This document shows, in pieces, positions 13,001 to 25,860 of a stretch of 64,000 nt of DNA. How positions within the stretch are numbered: the first letter of the stretch is position 1; each line of letters starts with the position of its first letter. A program made the translations under genes and the position numbers. The notes under the pieces were generated by a model. The model ran no database searches and had not been told where the DNA came from. It saw only the letters and a program-made list of their open reading frames with translations. This stretch comes from Pomacea canaliculata (Eukaryota > Mollusca > Gastropoda > Architaenioglossa > Ampullariidae). The stretch is from the NCBI RefSeq assembly GCF_003073045.1, contig NC_037593.1, forward strand, positions 11,022,735 through 11,086,734, given 5' to 3'.

Positions 13001-14300
13001 TTATGCTGCAGTCGATGTCATGTGACCCTAATCTGTCGTCGGTGTATTAAAACAACACTATTTGATGAAGAAATACGGTAAGGAGTGATTTTCGTGTAAA
13101 AGTTCGTATAGACTGTGTGGTGAATTAGGATAGCAAGCTGTGGATGTGAAGGACAGATGGACGGCAACACCTCCATTACGAGTCCATAGGGATCAATTTG
13201 TTCGTGTGGAAACATACACCAGAGCTTTATTGACATAGCAACATCAAGCTTTGAGGACTAGTATCAATGGTTTGATTGTAAAATCCTTAACAACCAATGA
13301 CTATACAAGGAGAACTGGTGTTAACATCCTTTCAAATTATGGAACTAAGAACATATAATGCGTATTCGGTCCTACCCTTTTGGTTGTTTTGTGTTTTGCT
13401 CGGATTTTTATTTATTTATTTTTTGGTTTGGTTTGGTTTTGTTTTGTTGTTGTTGTTGTTTTGGACAGTGCAACCTATAGTGATCACTGTGCATTGCTTT
13501 GGCATTAAAGCTGAAACAATCTAGTAACATCAGCGTGAGAGAGCTTTTCACTATATCTTACAAATTTTATGCTCGAAATGATTACTGTTTTAAACAACAG
13601 CAGCTTAGTGGATTTACAGAATAATCGACTTCAATCTACAGGATACGTCTAAAAAATAATGTGTTCCGACTTGGTGGTTTATTGCTTGACAGCAAATAAA
13701 ATGCTAGTGACTAACTTTTCTTACTTTGTTGTTGTTATTATTATCGCAGACGTTTCTCGACTTCTGTCTCCATCGATAATTTGTCCTAATGCTTTTGCCT
13801 CTCCTTTTCTATGTGTCTTTTGGATAAAAATCGATTACAAAATTCTATCAAACACACAGAGTGAGTGAAATAAAAATGTGTAATGATAAAAATACTATCC
13901 GGGGATTTTGTTGTGATTGAGGCCACACACACACACAGACGGCCAAAACTTTGAAGTGTTATAAGAATTGCGAAGATGGTTTATTTAACCGATTAATACA
14001 TTAATGTCAACGATTATAGTATTTGTCTCGTACTTCGAATAGGCAAGAAACAGCAATACCCTACCCCGGGTCACGCTAAGGAAGGAAAGAAATCCACGTG
14101 CGCCATTCGGTGGCCGGACCATTGCATAATTATGTAATGCCCTTGCTGTAAACATCTACTTGACAAACCGTACAATGGAACAGGGGAACTATTCTCATCT
14201 CTTGCTGCAGAGACTTGCTAGTTATGACTCTCGCTGACAGATGCCGGAAAGCGATTCTCGATCCAGGCTCTTGACCTGCCTAAGAGGGTCTAACCCTAGG
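10046..14300. other. Intergenic region between YTHDF and the lectin array
   Basis: No supported gene. It holds the SINE at 11,932-12,120, a weak copy of the short dispersed repeat at 12,521-12,600, a perfect small hairpin at 10,800-10,822, GT-rich runs near 13,420-13,465 and a (CA)n tract near 13,925. Other ORFs are short and without domains. Confidence 0.5.
11932..12120 (-). mobile_element. tRNA-derived SINE, minus orientation
   Basis: Read on the minus strand, a tRNA-like head (about 12,118 to 12,050) has a box B-like GGTTCAATGCC (12,056-12,066). It is followed by a body with GGGTACCTGACTCC and GGTGGGGAAAGTAAGG blocks and a GGGATAGATGGGAACCACC end. The same body order occurs after a tRNA-like head at about 60,460-60,650 on the + strand, which supports a real dispersed family. 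Target-site duplications were not confirmed by eye. Confidence 0.6.
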
Positions 14301-14362
14301 CACAACTGTCCACTGTGTATATCTGTGAGTGCATGCATGTTTGGAAGCCTCGGGGCTGGACG

Positions 14363-14368
14363 TATAAA
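14363..14368 (+). promoter_or_regulatory. TATA box of gene A
   Basis: TATAAA in the context CGTATAAAGAGAG, 58 bases upstream of the ATG at 14,421 that opens a hydrophobic signal-peptide exon. The spacing allows a short 5' UTR. No comparably clear TATA box was seen at genes B to E. Confidence 0.5.
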
Positions 14369-14420
14369 GAGAGCATGAGCTCGCCCCACACGTGAGTCAA
14401 CTCCAGGCGTGCAAGCAGGA

Positions 14421-16351
14421 ATGACTTTAATCGCACTTGCCGTCGCCCTCAAGTCTCGGTGAGTACGGTAGGACACAAATATCTGTAATTGTACGATCTC
14501 TTAGTTTAATATAGAAGACAGATAATACAAATAATTAGTCAGAGCCAATTACGTATTTCTTTTAGCAAAAGCCATACCTCTTTAGCCTAAAAATGCCACC
14601 TTATGTCGCTCCATCAACACAAAAGCTCGCATCGTCCTCTGATCCTCTTCATGTGAATAGTGACAGCAGAAGTTCTTTTACAAAGGCCTTGCTTGAGAAA
14701 TAAGGCGAAGTATGTGTGTCAACAGTTATTTGTGTATACAGCTCTTAGTAAAATCAAGAGAATGTGAGTATATATGCTTAGCTTAATAATTAAGTTTAAT
14801 TAATTAGTTTAATAGACTGCAAGTTGCTATTGGTAATTTGGGTAGGAAAGTTATTATTCTTTAGGTACACAAGTAAACGATCTTGAGATATCCATTGGTC
14901 TATAGGGGTCCATGTCTTCGCATATGGAGTGGATATGTTGGGCGTCCAGTGAGGTGACACCAGAAAATACTGTGGGTGTAGCCACGAGATGTAAAGGAGA
15001 CAACCTGGTGTTGCGGGAGCCAAGTTTGGCCAGCACGTCTTTGTGTTTCGCAATGGCGAATCCGTAGCAAGCACATCCGTGCCGGCCACAGGGAGCTGAA
15101 GGTTAAACGTTTGTTTTTGTCTGGATGACTGGCTGGAATGAATGTCCCGACTGACATATAAATGATTTTTTTCGCTTTAAAGCTAAAATAACTTTCAGAA
15201 ATAATTTATGATTCACGTATGGATACCCAAGTCTTTTTTTTCTATTTATTTATTTATTTATTTTTTTGGACACAAAGCAATAAAGTTGTTTTATTCTTTA
15301 TTCTAAACTTGATGCTAATGTACCATAACATCGTTTCTTTGAAGTAAGTTACATGTTAATTGGAAAAAAAAATCCCCAAACGTATAATACATGCGCGTGT
15401 AGACGCACATACAAAATAAATTTACATCATCAAGATTTAACAGCAGACACCATAGGATTGTTATACCATGGGAAAACGTGAAGACAGAGATAATACAAAA
15501 ATGAAAAAAGATGCAGAGACAAAAATGAGAAAGATATGTATGCTCAGTTTAACAAACAAAATAGTGTAAACACATTTCATATGTGCAGGATCGTCTGCTT
15601 GTGACCGCTGACTCAGGTGTGATTCTGACCAACCTCTCTTCCAGCGATCATGGCTTATACCGTGTTGATGTGAAAATATCTGATAACGAGACAAGAACAC
15701 ACAACATCAGACTAGTGATAGGAGGTAAGACAGCGAACTAGAAGAAATGTGTAAAGACGGAGGAACTGCTTTAATTAACTGACTTTTAAGCAAAAATATA
15801 TTTGAAAAAACTTTATTAATACGTATATATCTTCTAATCTCTGTCATTTTTGTGAAAGATTTTAAAAAGCTCCGTTATTGAAAGGGGTTAGCTAATTACC
15901 TGTTGCTAAATGCAAGCAAGTAAACAGTATTGATATATTTACCTGTCAGTATAAATTGAATATTTAAATTTACTAATATGCAAATATTAGTCTTTAAACT
16001 ATTACAACAATAAATTAAACATACTTACTTGGTAAAATAGCAAAAATATTAATAGTTTCATCATTGTTTTTTCTAGTTTGCTGAACAGTAGGTAGATAAA
16101 ACAAGTTTGTCCACAGAGCTACCAGAGACCGTTGACGGGAAGCTGATGATCATGGCTAACTCCTATAATGACACAGTCATCCGTCTGATGTGTGGGACTT
16201 TCACATCACTGGGCTATCCTCCTGTTTCAGCCATCTGGAAGGTCAGTTATGGATGAACTAATGGTATGTTGCCCTAAGTTAAAATACACAAAGATAGAAG
16301 CACAGTATGAAAAATGGAAAGAGAGAAGGAAAGGAAGGAAAGGAGAAATTT

Positions 16352-16391
<40 letters not shown>

Positions 16392-18772
16392 ACAAACCAA
16401 AGACATACCACACATCACATTCTCTCGCACACACACACACAATCGCAAGTAAGACCAAAGTGTATTAACAACTAACAATATAATTGTAACTATTACAAAA
16501 TCGATTCTACCTGTAAAACATAACTATACTTATTGAAATGTTTAGGATCCAACGAGTCAGCTGTTGGCCAGTACAGGATTCACAGAACAGTACTTTACAC
16601 TTGACTTACCTGTGGAAGTTGCCAAATCTGGTCGCTACTGTTGTCAGCTTGACTGTCGTGGTCCCACCGAATGTTGTCTTGACGACCAGTCACCTCTCAG
16701 ACAATGTGCAGCAGTCGACCTGCCGAGTGGCAGCAAGGACAGAGTCACGACTGATGAATCAGTGAAGAATTTCATTAATGTTGTTCAAGAGTTAGACAAG
16801 ACACACCGACGTGACAACTTGCAAGAGGCGTGACCGCCATATACTACAGAGTTGAAGAAGCACCACGTGCCCAGCGAGATGTTTGCACTGACAAAGCAGC
16901 TAACTTTTCAGGAGAAAGTAATAATGTCCACAAAACAGAAGAAGATATCAAATATCTGTACAATCTGAACAAGACGATGGACGAATTTGGTTCCAAAATT
17001 CAAGACAGCATCGAAACCTTTAATAAATCGGTCAGTACTCATTGTCTCAAGATTGACAGACAAACAGATAAACTAGAGGTCCTGACGGAAGCAATGAATG
17101 AACAACAACGCAAGACAGAAGCCTGGATGTCCTTGATGTCGAACGAACTAAAACAGATAAAAAGCAGTTTAACGGAGACGTGGACGTCCAAGACAGCAGA
17201 CCAGCTGAACGATCTCAAGAGCAACTTCTCGACAATTGCAAAGATCTTGGTTGCCCTCGAAACAAAAACAGACACTTGGGTATCGGAGATCAGGAATAAA
17301 GTAATAGCCATTGAAAATATCTTGCAGGTGCTCGATGGGAAAACAGTGGAGCTTAATCAGACTGCACAACTGACTCTTTCGTCGCTTATGAGAGGTTTGA
17401 GGTTTCTATACTAGCCCAGTTACTATATAAGTACTCAGTCGGAAATAGATAACAAATTTGTAATTCCCTTTTCTCTTTCCGTTTACTTGCATTGCACTTG
17501 AATTCCATTGTTTATCACTTTAAAATACTGCAAATTAGTTGTTTCAAGCCACTGTTCTATTTATTATAAGACATTCTGTGTCATAATGTGTTTATACTGT
17601 AGGTGAAAGTTTTGTTTGGCCTTTGTCTTCTGAGAAACATCTACTATGTTTAATCCAATAATGTAAACTGAACGAAAAAAAGATCTTTCTATATCAGTCA
17701 TATTGGCATATTACTGTCATCAATATAATATATACAGATGTATATACAAATACACTCTTTTCCTTCATGTGAAATTGCTACAAAATTTCAAGCTTTCGGC
17801 ATTGACTGCTTAGTCTTGTGCTGTGTGTTGAGCCCGTAACTTTTGTAAACTCTCCTTTTTCCTGTTTATTTTAATCTTTCGTATTCGAATTGTTTGACAG
17901 CAATTTTTTTAAAAAGAGTTCAAAACAAGTTTTTTTTCTAAAAAAAAAATAGTAATGGTGTTTTATGACACTTACCAAGTCCTAATATCAACTTGCAGCT
18001 CGTTGCCAGGATAAGGGGTATACCCTGTATGAAGGACGGTGTTGGAAGTTCTATCCTCTCAAGTATCACTATGCTCAGGCAGAGAGAGTCTGTAGAGAAG
18101 ACAAGGGTCATCTGGTGCATCTGAAGTCACGTGCACAGGACGTCCAGCCCTTTCTTGATTTCCTGGCCAAGCAGGGTAGGTCACGGGGTCAGTGTTGCTA
18201 TAGCAACTTAACGAAACGTGCATCGCCCTATTTTAGTACTGGGTTTATTTGTCTTAGTGGTTTATTTAATTTTTGCGTTTATTTCTTTGTTTACAGCATT
18301 TTATCATTTTTATTTTTTTCATTATTAGTTCCACTGTCTTATGTAGTGATTCTGGAATCGCAAAATATAATTGTTTATAACCTAAAATGGATGTTGGTAG
18401 AAAAAAATTAAGAAAATAATTTGCCTGTACATGTATTTATATCTAGGAAGAGTTCATGAAAAAGGTCTACACAGATTCATTCCAAACTTGTTACAGGGAA
18501 ACACCTGGACAGCCAGTGGGCAAACTGTGTGTGGATGGGCGCTGACGACATTAAACGGAGGGTACCTTCGTCTGGACTGATGGACACTCCTACCTACAGA
18601 CTCAGACCTCTGGATGAATGCTCAACCAGACGATTATAAAGAGAGAGAGGATTGTGTTCATGCTTGCTACTTTGACTCTCTGGTTTTTAATGACTATATT
18701 TGTTCAGGGTTTTGGACTTCGTTTGTGAAATTGATCTGTAGACAGCAGTATGCACAACTGTATGTGCTATAA
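14421..18772 (+). pseudogene. Gene A: decayed Ig-Ig-coiled coil-CTLD (CREP-like) secreted lectin
   Basis: Exons by homology to C-E: 14,421-14,458 (signal peptide MTLIALAVALKS), 14,906-15,101 (Ig1 first half), 15,589-15,724 (Ig1 second half, ends RLVIGG), 16,117-16,241 (Ig2, LMCGTFTSLGYPP...AIWK), 16,546-17,394 (rest of Ig2, Cys-rich hinge YCCQLDC...CCLDDQ, coiled coil), 17,999-18,175 (CTLD first half, RCQDKGYTLYEGRCW) and 18,497-18,772 (CTLD second half). Splice sites are mostly good. The frame breaks at least once in exon 2, once in exon 5 (near 16,830) and about twice in exon 7, where the WMGADD, FVWTDGHS and LWMNAQPDDY stretches lie in different frames. The EPN sugar-specificity motif is replaced by QPD. 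It is the most divergent member and has its own TATA box. AATAAA at 18,830-18,835. Assembly indels could account for part of the damage. Confidence 0.75.
16352..16388 (+). repeat. (AAC)n microsatellite in gene A intron 4
   Basis: About 12 AAC triplets between gene A exons 4 and 5. The related fragment at 45,895-46,170 has lost the tract. Confidence 0.9.
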
Positions 18773-18839
18773 AATTCTGCACATGCTTCCTTAAACTTGC
18801 ATAATTACTTACCATACAGATAAAGTATAAATAAATCAC

Positions 18840-19889
18840 AAATAAGGGAGTATTGTAAGTAGTGAATTTTCACTACAAAAATAACACAAGAAACATGAAA
18901 ATAAGTGAGGTTAGCTTCAAGGCGCTAGTTGAGCTGATGGTGTGAACCATAAAAATGTAATAAACCTTGGAGTAGAGAATATATGCATGCGAGCACACAC
19001 ACACACTTCGATGAGGACGGGAACGGACAGAGTGTGCGTATATGAGAAAGAGAAAGAACAAACTTTGCTGATAAAACCAATGATACATTTAAAGGATGGG
19101 TAAGGAAGGATACAAGAAATCCAGTCCCTAAACCTTTTATTAGAATATTTGTTTAAAACATCAATCAAAGTACTTTGTAGATACAGAACCACCAACTCTT
19201 GTCCTATGATATTAATCACAATGCCAGTTACTTGTCCCAACAAACTTGCCAGTCAGCAGTCACTATGATAACGTTGCTGAACAAAAAAAAAGTTAACTTC
19301 TCACAACAATAAAATAAATTGTATATAAACAGGACATGAATAACTTCTTAATTTTGTTAACTTTTGTATTTGAAGATTGAATTACAACATTGCACGAAAA
19401 TCTCGCTCACAACTCCATAGTCTTTACTGCTGACCGACCTTAGTATGGGCACGAACTTGTATTTCTGGACTGCTAACAGACGATTTCTAAAACGAGGCAT
19501 GAGACTACAAAGCTTCCGGCTTAGTCACATTTTTTGTTTAGGCTCGTCGAGACTAACAGCGGAGAAGATGGCAAGAGACTAGCGTTAGTCTTGGCAGACA
19601 GACAGCATCCACCTCCACACCTCCATGTAGGTGACCAGACGTTTCGGGGGCGAAAGGGACACTGCCGTCACCGTCAAAGAACGCCGAAAAAAGTGATGAT
19701 GGACTTGCCAGAACTGAGCACGGTCAAATTAACAGTACAAAATTCAATATTCTACCTTTAAAGCTGATTTTGGTTGGTCTGATTACTCAAGATCGCCATT
19801 GTAATTGTCACTAAAACACTTTAAAAATGATTTCAGAGAGTTTAGAATAGCTCCAAACTGTTTTAAATTTAGAGGAGAAAATCGTTCTT
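18840..19889. other. Intergenic, genes A to B (first part)
   Basis: No supported gene. AT-rich, with a short CA run near 18,995. The small ORF at 19,534-19,761 has no domain or splice support. Confidence 0.4.
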
Positions 19890-20650
19890 AAAATAATAAT
19901 AAATGCTAAATTTATAAAGCGCATACTCACACTCCTAAGGAGCATGCTGTTAGAGCTTAAGAACAAGAACGAGACATGGACAGCATACGAGGGACAGGAA
20001 AACAAACAAATAAACAGGATATAAACTATAAAAGAATAAAAACTATACTAAAATCAAATACAGAAAACGCAAAGAACTAAATAACAAAACCAAGAGCTGA
20101 GAGTAACATGATATTGCAAAAGGAAGACGAGAAGAGAAGGGTATGAAAAAGGACTTGCATTTATGGAAAGGGTGTTAGGAGTAATGTTCACCGAAGAGGT
20201 GTGTTTTCAGGATTCAATAGTGGGTAGGTGGCGGATATGGAAAAAGGGAGAGTTCCATTGTTTCGCTGCAAAACAACTTAAAAAGTCATGTTGCCATATG
20301 TTGTTATTCTGGTGACAGGAATAGTTAGGATACGGTCATCAGACGAGGAGCGGTGTTGTCTAGCTGGAATGAAGTGGAAGAAAAGTTCAGAGAAATAGTC
20401 AGGGCAGGAACCAGCAAAGAAATAAAAACACAGCACGGACAGTTTGTTTGGAGAAGAACAGTGGAAAGGGAGATGAAAGGAAAGGGCTGGACATGGGTAT
20501 GTTTCAGATCGACATCGGTGGCGGACTCTGGTTGAGGCCTTATGTGCAACCTGATGCACAAAGAGGAATAGATAGACGGACAGTTTGTACTGGATGAGAG
20601 AAATGAATCTAAACCGTTTGTGCAAAACTTTGAAACAACTTAAAAACATT
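19890..20650 (+). repeat. Interspersed element, about 750 bp, unclassified
   Basis: Begins with an AATAATAATAAATG tract and a TTTATAAAGCGCATACTC block shared with the copy at 2,446. Further on are blocks such as GAGGTGTGTTTTCAGGATTC, GAGTTCCATTGTTTCGCTGC, GTTGCCATATGTTGTTATTC and ATACGGTCATCAGACGAGGA. The 3' part (from about 20,190) recurs at 46,165-46,510 inside the larger segmental duplication. No coding capacity is visible, so it looks non-autonomous. Confidence 0.5.
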
Positions 20651-23600
20651 TGCTTCTAAAACACAGTTTTAATATTTTGAAATATGTTGTGCAAATCAGC
20701 CCGGGAGTAACAACTAACGAAAGTTGATGAGTGTTTATCCCAGGTGGTGTGGTTGGTGTCGTATGCTGGGTGGAGCACAAAAATCTTATTTCTAAAGACT
20801 TTTTCCAGAAAAAAGTGATCTCCACAAGCGACTTCTGTGCTTTTAAAATAGGCAACACGAGAAAAAAAAAATCTATGTAATAGCAATTTTGATGAACGAC
20901 CCCATTCTAACATGTTTACTCTCACTTTTAGATGTTACGTGGTAAACACGTACTTTCCTTTCAGTGTCTGTACCGAGAAACACTAACATTGAGAGGAACA
21001 TAATAGTGTTTTGACTGATGTGAGGCAAGGTGAAGGCTAGGGTAGAGCTGGGCCCAGGTGCACACAACTTCGCTAGGTGCTAGCTGCAAGTCTTAACACG
21101 ATTCAAAGTATTGCAAGAGGACTTTAGCTACAGCTTCACCTTAGCCTTCCAACTTAGTGACATGCTATGCAGCTGGTCCCAGGTTCCTTTCAGTGTTGAT
21201 AATCCTTGTGAGCGCGACAGTGTGCGAGTTGTCCTTTAATGTGACAGACGCTGTGGGACATCGCTCCATGAAAACGTGAGTTAAAGACATTTCTATTTAT
21301 AAATTATTTAAAGGCATTTTTTTATTAAATGCATTAATTTATGCATTTAAAATCTGTGATAGTCAGTCTTCTTTGTCTGTTTATTTTGCTCTGTTTGAAA
21401 ATTGTATGTGTGCATAAGTGCGTGCGCGTGCATGTGTGTGTGTCGGTTTAAATGATAATAAGGTGCATTTAATTGATGCGTGTGCTCGTGCACTTTTGAG
21501 TGTGTGTGCGTGCGTGTTAGTGCGCCTTGGTTGAGAAAAGTGGCTTTAGGTAAAACATTAATGAATAAATCATGTTGCCAAATAGCTAGTAATGTCTGGT
21601 GATGTGTCTTTCAAGTAGCGACCTACGCTTTTAAAATCCGATCTATTTCTGTTGTTAAATAACTATATCTTGAAAGTTTCTTTTGTTAATTTTGCGTTCT
21701 GTAGTGATGGAAGTCGTGCACATTTTTTTTTTCAAATATCGGCAAGAGATCAGGTCGACCTTGTACCCCTTACAGGCTGGTTAACCTTTAACCTTTGACG
21801 TTCCTACCGCAGCGCGTGCACCAGTCGTGAAGGCGATGTCCCCATGAAGACAGGGATGTCGAGAGAAGTTTTTACTGTTGATCTAAAACTGCTGGACAGA
21901 ACTTGCGCGCTCTGCAATAAGAGTTCCTACAGTTATTATGCATCCATCTTATACTCAAATTGTCATATATACCAGCAAAAAAAATGAGCAGATGTATAAC
22001 ATTTATCTTTTGAAATAGCTTAAAAAAAACTACAGCAATTCAAGAAAACAAAACGATTCGATATTCACATTATGAGAAACAAAAATATAAAATATATATA
22101 TATATATATTCCAATGATATGGAATTACCCAGATAACCTCACGAGTACCAATATGGCGGGAAGTCAGCTGCATGTAGAGCTATCTGGGTTTATTTGTCAG
22201 TTTTAGATCAACGGAGTTGACATTATTATGTAAAACTTCGTAATAATACATGCAGGCAGACAAACAGACAGACAGCATGATACTACTTTGTGTTGGTAAC
22301 CTTGTGTGTCTGTGTGTAATGTCATTTTAGCGCACGGACATCGGTAACTCATCCCACGGCAGGAATGGGTGTGGTCTACATGTTATTATCCTGTATCTCG
22401 GGTGAGTTTCTGTAGCTGCACATGCACAATGTAGTATTATTCTGATTTGTACAATGGCGTTCTTGTTCAACAGAAGGCAATCTTTCATTCTCTCAAGGCA
22501 TCCTACAAACTCAACTTGGTCTTGATATGCAAAAAAAAAATTTTCTCCACTGGTCTGGCTTCCTCTTCAAAAAACAACAAACTGGCAGACATAAGCACAT
22601 TGGAATTTAAGCGATTGCCACAGTCAGATAAATATTTTATTGATTTAAAAGCTCTGAATCGTATTTTTCTTATACATTAATTGAATGACAGACGTTTGAT
22701 CGTAATAATATATTAACATAGGTTAGAAAGAACAAAACCACTTTTGACAAAAAAGAAGAGCTTTTCAAAAAAAGCTTTTTCTATTTTTAATTTTTAGAAT
22801 AATTTTCATTTATTTTGTTTTAAATTTTTCCTTATGGATTCCTAACAAAACAAGTTATTAGATTGTTTTATCTACTAAACTACAGAATGAAGTATCATTA
22901 CACTGTAAATGTTCCAGGAGTCTCTCTACTACCCAGTTGTACGGACATGTACCTGAAGCAGAGGTAGGAGAAGCCAGTGTCCTCATGCGGTGCAAGGGAA
23001 GCAATCTGACACTAAACGAGCCAGACCTCGGAGTTACCGTTCTTCACGTTTTTGTCTCTCGCGGGGGAGAGTCGCTGGCAAGTTCGTCGGTACCGGCCAC
23101 TGGGCAGTTCCAGGTAAGTTAATTGATTGATTAATTTATTGATTGATGGATGGATTAATTGACTGACTGATTGATGGATGGATTGAGTGAGGGAGGGAAG
23201 GAATTAATGTAAAACAATCACCGGCAAATGTGTGTCCAGGACCGACTGATCGTGGAAGATGATGGAAGAGTCACTCTCAGCAGTCTGACTCCAGACGACC
23301 TCGGGAAATATCGCGTGGAGATCCAACAGCCCGAAGACAGACATATCCAGCGCAGCCTGAGATTAGTGATCAGCGGTATTGTATGATAAGAAGTCTCATG
23401 AAAATCAACTAAAGAAAAGTGTCAAGCAAATTAGGGGTAGACGGAGAAAGTAACGCAACCTTAAATTCTTTTTAAAGTCAATTAAAATAGAAGAAGACTG
23501 TATAAAGAAAATTTAAAGGAATGAAATGTAATAAAAATGTTTATCCCTGAAAATGCATAGGTAAAACAGTAAGAAAAATCATTTATTGATTGTTTGACAA

Positions 23601-25860
23601 TAGCTTTGACAGAAAACCTTGCAATGTTTTGAGAATACATAGCGAAGACAATATGAAAACCATACGACATTTTTACGTGTGGAAATATTTTTCCTAGTTT
23701 TATTTTTGTTTTTGCAGAGCCTCCCGAGACTATTGACGGAACCCTAGCCGTTAACAAACTTTTGTCACCAACAAACAACTCTGTACGTCTGACATGCGGC
23801 AACTTTACATCTCTGGGATTTCCCCGGGTCTCTGTTCTATGGAAGGTAGGGTGGTGGTACTGATATGAAAAATGTTTGCTGAACCCGTCTGGTAGTAAAT
23901 ACTTGGAAGTTTAAATTCTATAAAACTTAAACTTGTACCTTGTTTATTGTCCTTTCTTCCTTCACATGAGCAACACTTGCTGTGTGACAGAAGATCAGTA
24001 CTTAGTTTTATAGACCTTTAACTAATATACCTATCTTTGATTAATACATAGAATGTTTAAATATGCATGTTACTATCTTTGAAAGCAAAGTAGAATTCTG
24101 TATTTGTTTGTTGTAAAGGCTTGTAAATTTTTCCTAATGCTAGAACGATTTCCTTACTTGTGCTTAAAGTATATGCCCAACCCAAAAGTTTAACTTTCCT
24201 TTCCAAAAGATTTGATAGGAGATGCAGTCTGTTTTCCATATATGTATATACACAGGATACACGTGGTAACATATTACCCAGTGACGGATTCGAAGACAGA
24301 TCTTCTACCTGGATTTACCTTTGAGTAGTGCGGTATTCCGGCGACTACTGTTGTCACTGGACTGTCGCGCCCCCGACTTTTGCTGTCTGGACCGCAGTCG
24401 CCACTCAGACAGTGCGCGCCGGTGACGTGCAGACGACACGGTAGAGGAGGTCAGGAAGGTGGACTGTCCTCTCTAGATCAGCTTCGCTCACCTTCAGCAA
24501 CAAGTCCTGGACATGCGGCGCGCGCGAGCTGCAAGAGTCTGAGAGTCAGAGCGGGGTGGCCACGATAGCGCAGCTGGTGCAGCGACAAGCCAAGTGCGAC
24601 CAGCTCGACGCTTTACATGAGCAGAGTTGAGGACCTGGAGGACAAGTTGAAGAAAGACTTAAGCGATGTTAGAAACGACAGCGCTGATATCGGACTTCAG
24701 CTGGAGACGAAGCTGATGGAGTCGTTTGAGGAGTTTCGGCTACAGGTCACCGATGACTTGTCCAGGCTGGCGGACGTTGTGGACAGACTGGAGACCAACG
24801 CTAACAACTCTCAGGAGGCGGTCCAGACGCGATTGGAAGAAATCTCCCAGGCGGCAGACGATTACCAGTCAGCGAACTAGCAAACAATTGCTGACCTGGA
24901 TAAGGAGAGTCGAAGAAAAAAATTAATGAGCTTCGAACAACAATGGGCGATAAATTATCGACGATAGAGAGAAATGTCAGTCTACAACTGTCGGATTTGA
25001 CTACCATCATGCCTGAAAACTTGTCAGATTATTATCTGGCACTGGCCAGCCTCGACCTGAAAACTACCGCTCAGATCTCGGCGCTTGAACAAAACGTGTC
25101 GGACATTAAAGACGCCTTGACCAGTCACGTGACCAACAGTACCCAGTCCATTGCCGATGTGTGGTCAGACGTGGAAGGCTTGTTCAAAACGACAGAGTCA
25201 CTCAGAGAGAGTAAGTCACAATTTAAATGTTTACATAAGCAGTTACATGAATGTAATTACATTTGTCTGTCACTGCTTGATGGTTTCATTATTATGTAAA
25301 CATAAATACATTAATGTCGTATTATCAAACCCATTTTCTGAACACTATCATGGTTTTGGTTTGTTTGTGACTCGCACCTTACTCCAACATTTGTTCTAAT
25401 TATTGAACAGAGATTGGAAAGTCTGAATTAGCATTTCATTATTTTTTATTCCATTATTTTATGTTTCAAAGAAAAGCAACAGAATATTTTGTAATTGGAT
25501 ACACTATCCTCCTGGAAGGCCGAGACTATGAGTTTTGAGTTTTGTTATTACTGTGGAGTTATTTATCTCCTTGGCCAATGGGACGAGCTTCGGTATCGTT
25601 TAGATTATTTACAGGACATTGTGAGTAGATTCTTGAAATTCAATGTCTGACCTTTAGGCTTGTTGTGCAGGCCTGTGTGTATTTAAAACGGGTCACTCAC
25701 TAACAAGTGGACGCTGCATGAACGTCAGCGGGGTGGAGGCGGACTACCAGACTGCCCAGGCCAACTGTGCGGCTAGCGGGGGTCACCTGCTGATCCTCAA
25801 GTCACGTGACGTCGACGCGCCGGTACTTCGCGATGTTTTGACAGCAGCAGGTAAGCACTT
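20190..25860 (+). repeat. Segmental duplication block Y, copy 1
   Basis: Matches 46,165-51,667 nearly base for base over long stretches: the element's 3' part, the upstream region of gene B, and exons 1-6 with their introns. Small indels and some larger gaps separate the copies, for example sequence near 22,500-22,560 and an extra block of about 330 bp in copy 2 at 51,111-51,442. Copy 1 holds the broken gene B; copy 2 holds the open gene E. Confidence 0.85.
21268..21275 (+). other. Possible upstream coding start of gene B (in-frame 5' exon end)
   Basis: A candidate 5' exon ends ATGAAAAC just before a GTGAGT donor (21,276). Spliced to an acceptor at 22,330 (CATTTTAG), this ATG is in frame with the signal-peptide ATG at 22,365 and would add MKTARTSVTHPTAG. 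The arrangement is kept at gene E (47,155-47,162 to 48,223). It may equally be an untranslated exon, since the internal ATG gives a better signal peptide. Confidence 0.35.

Noticed and set aside
16192-16452. ORF with an Asn run in gene A intron 4
   Set aside because: It reads from exon 4 in a wrong frame into the (AAC)n microsatellite.
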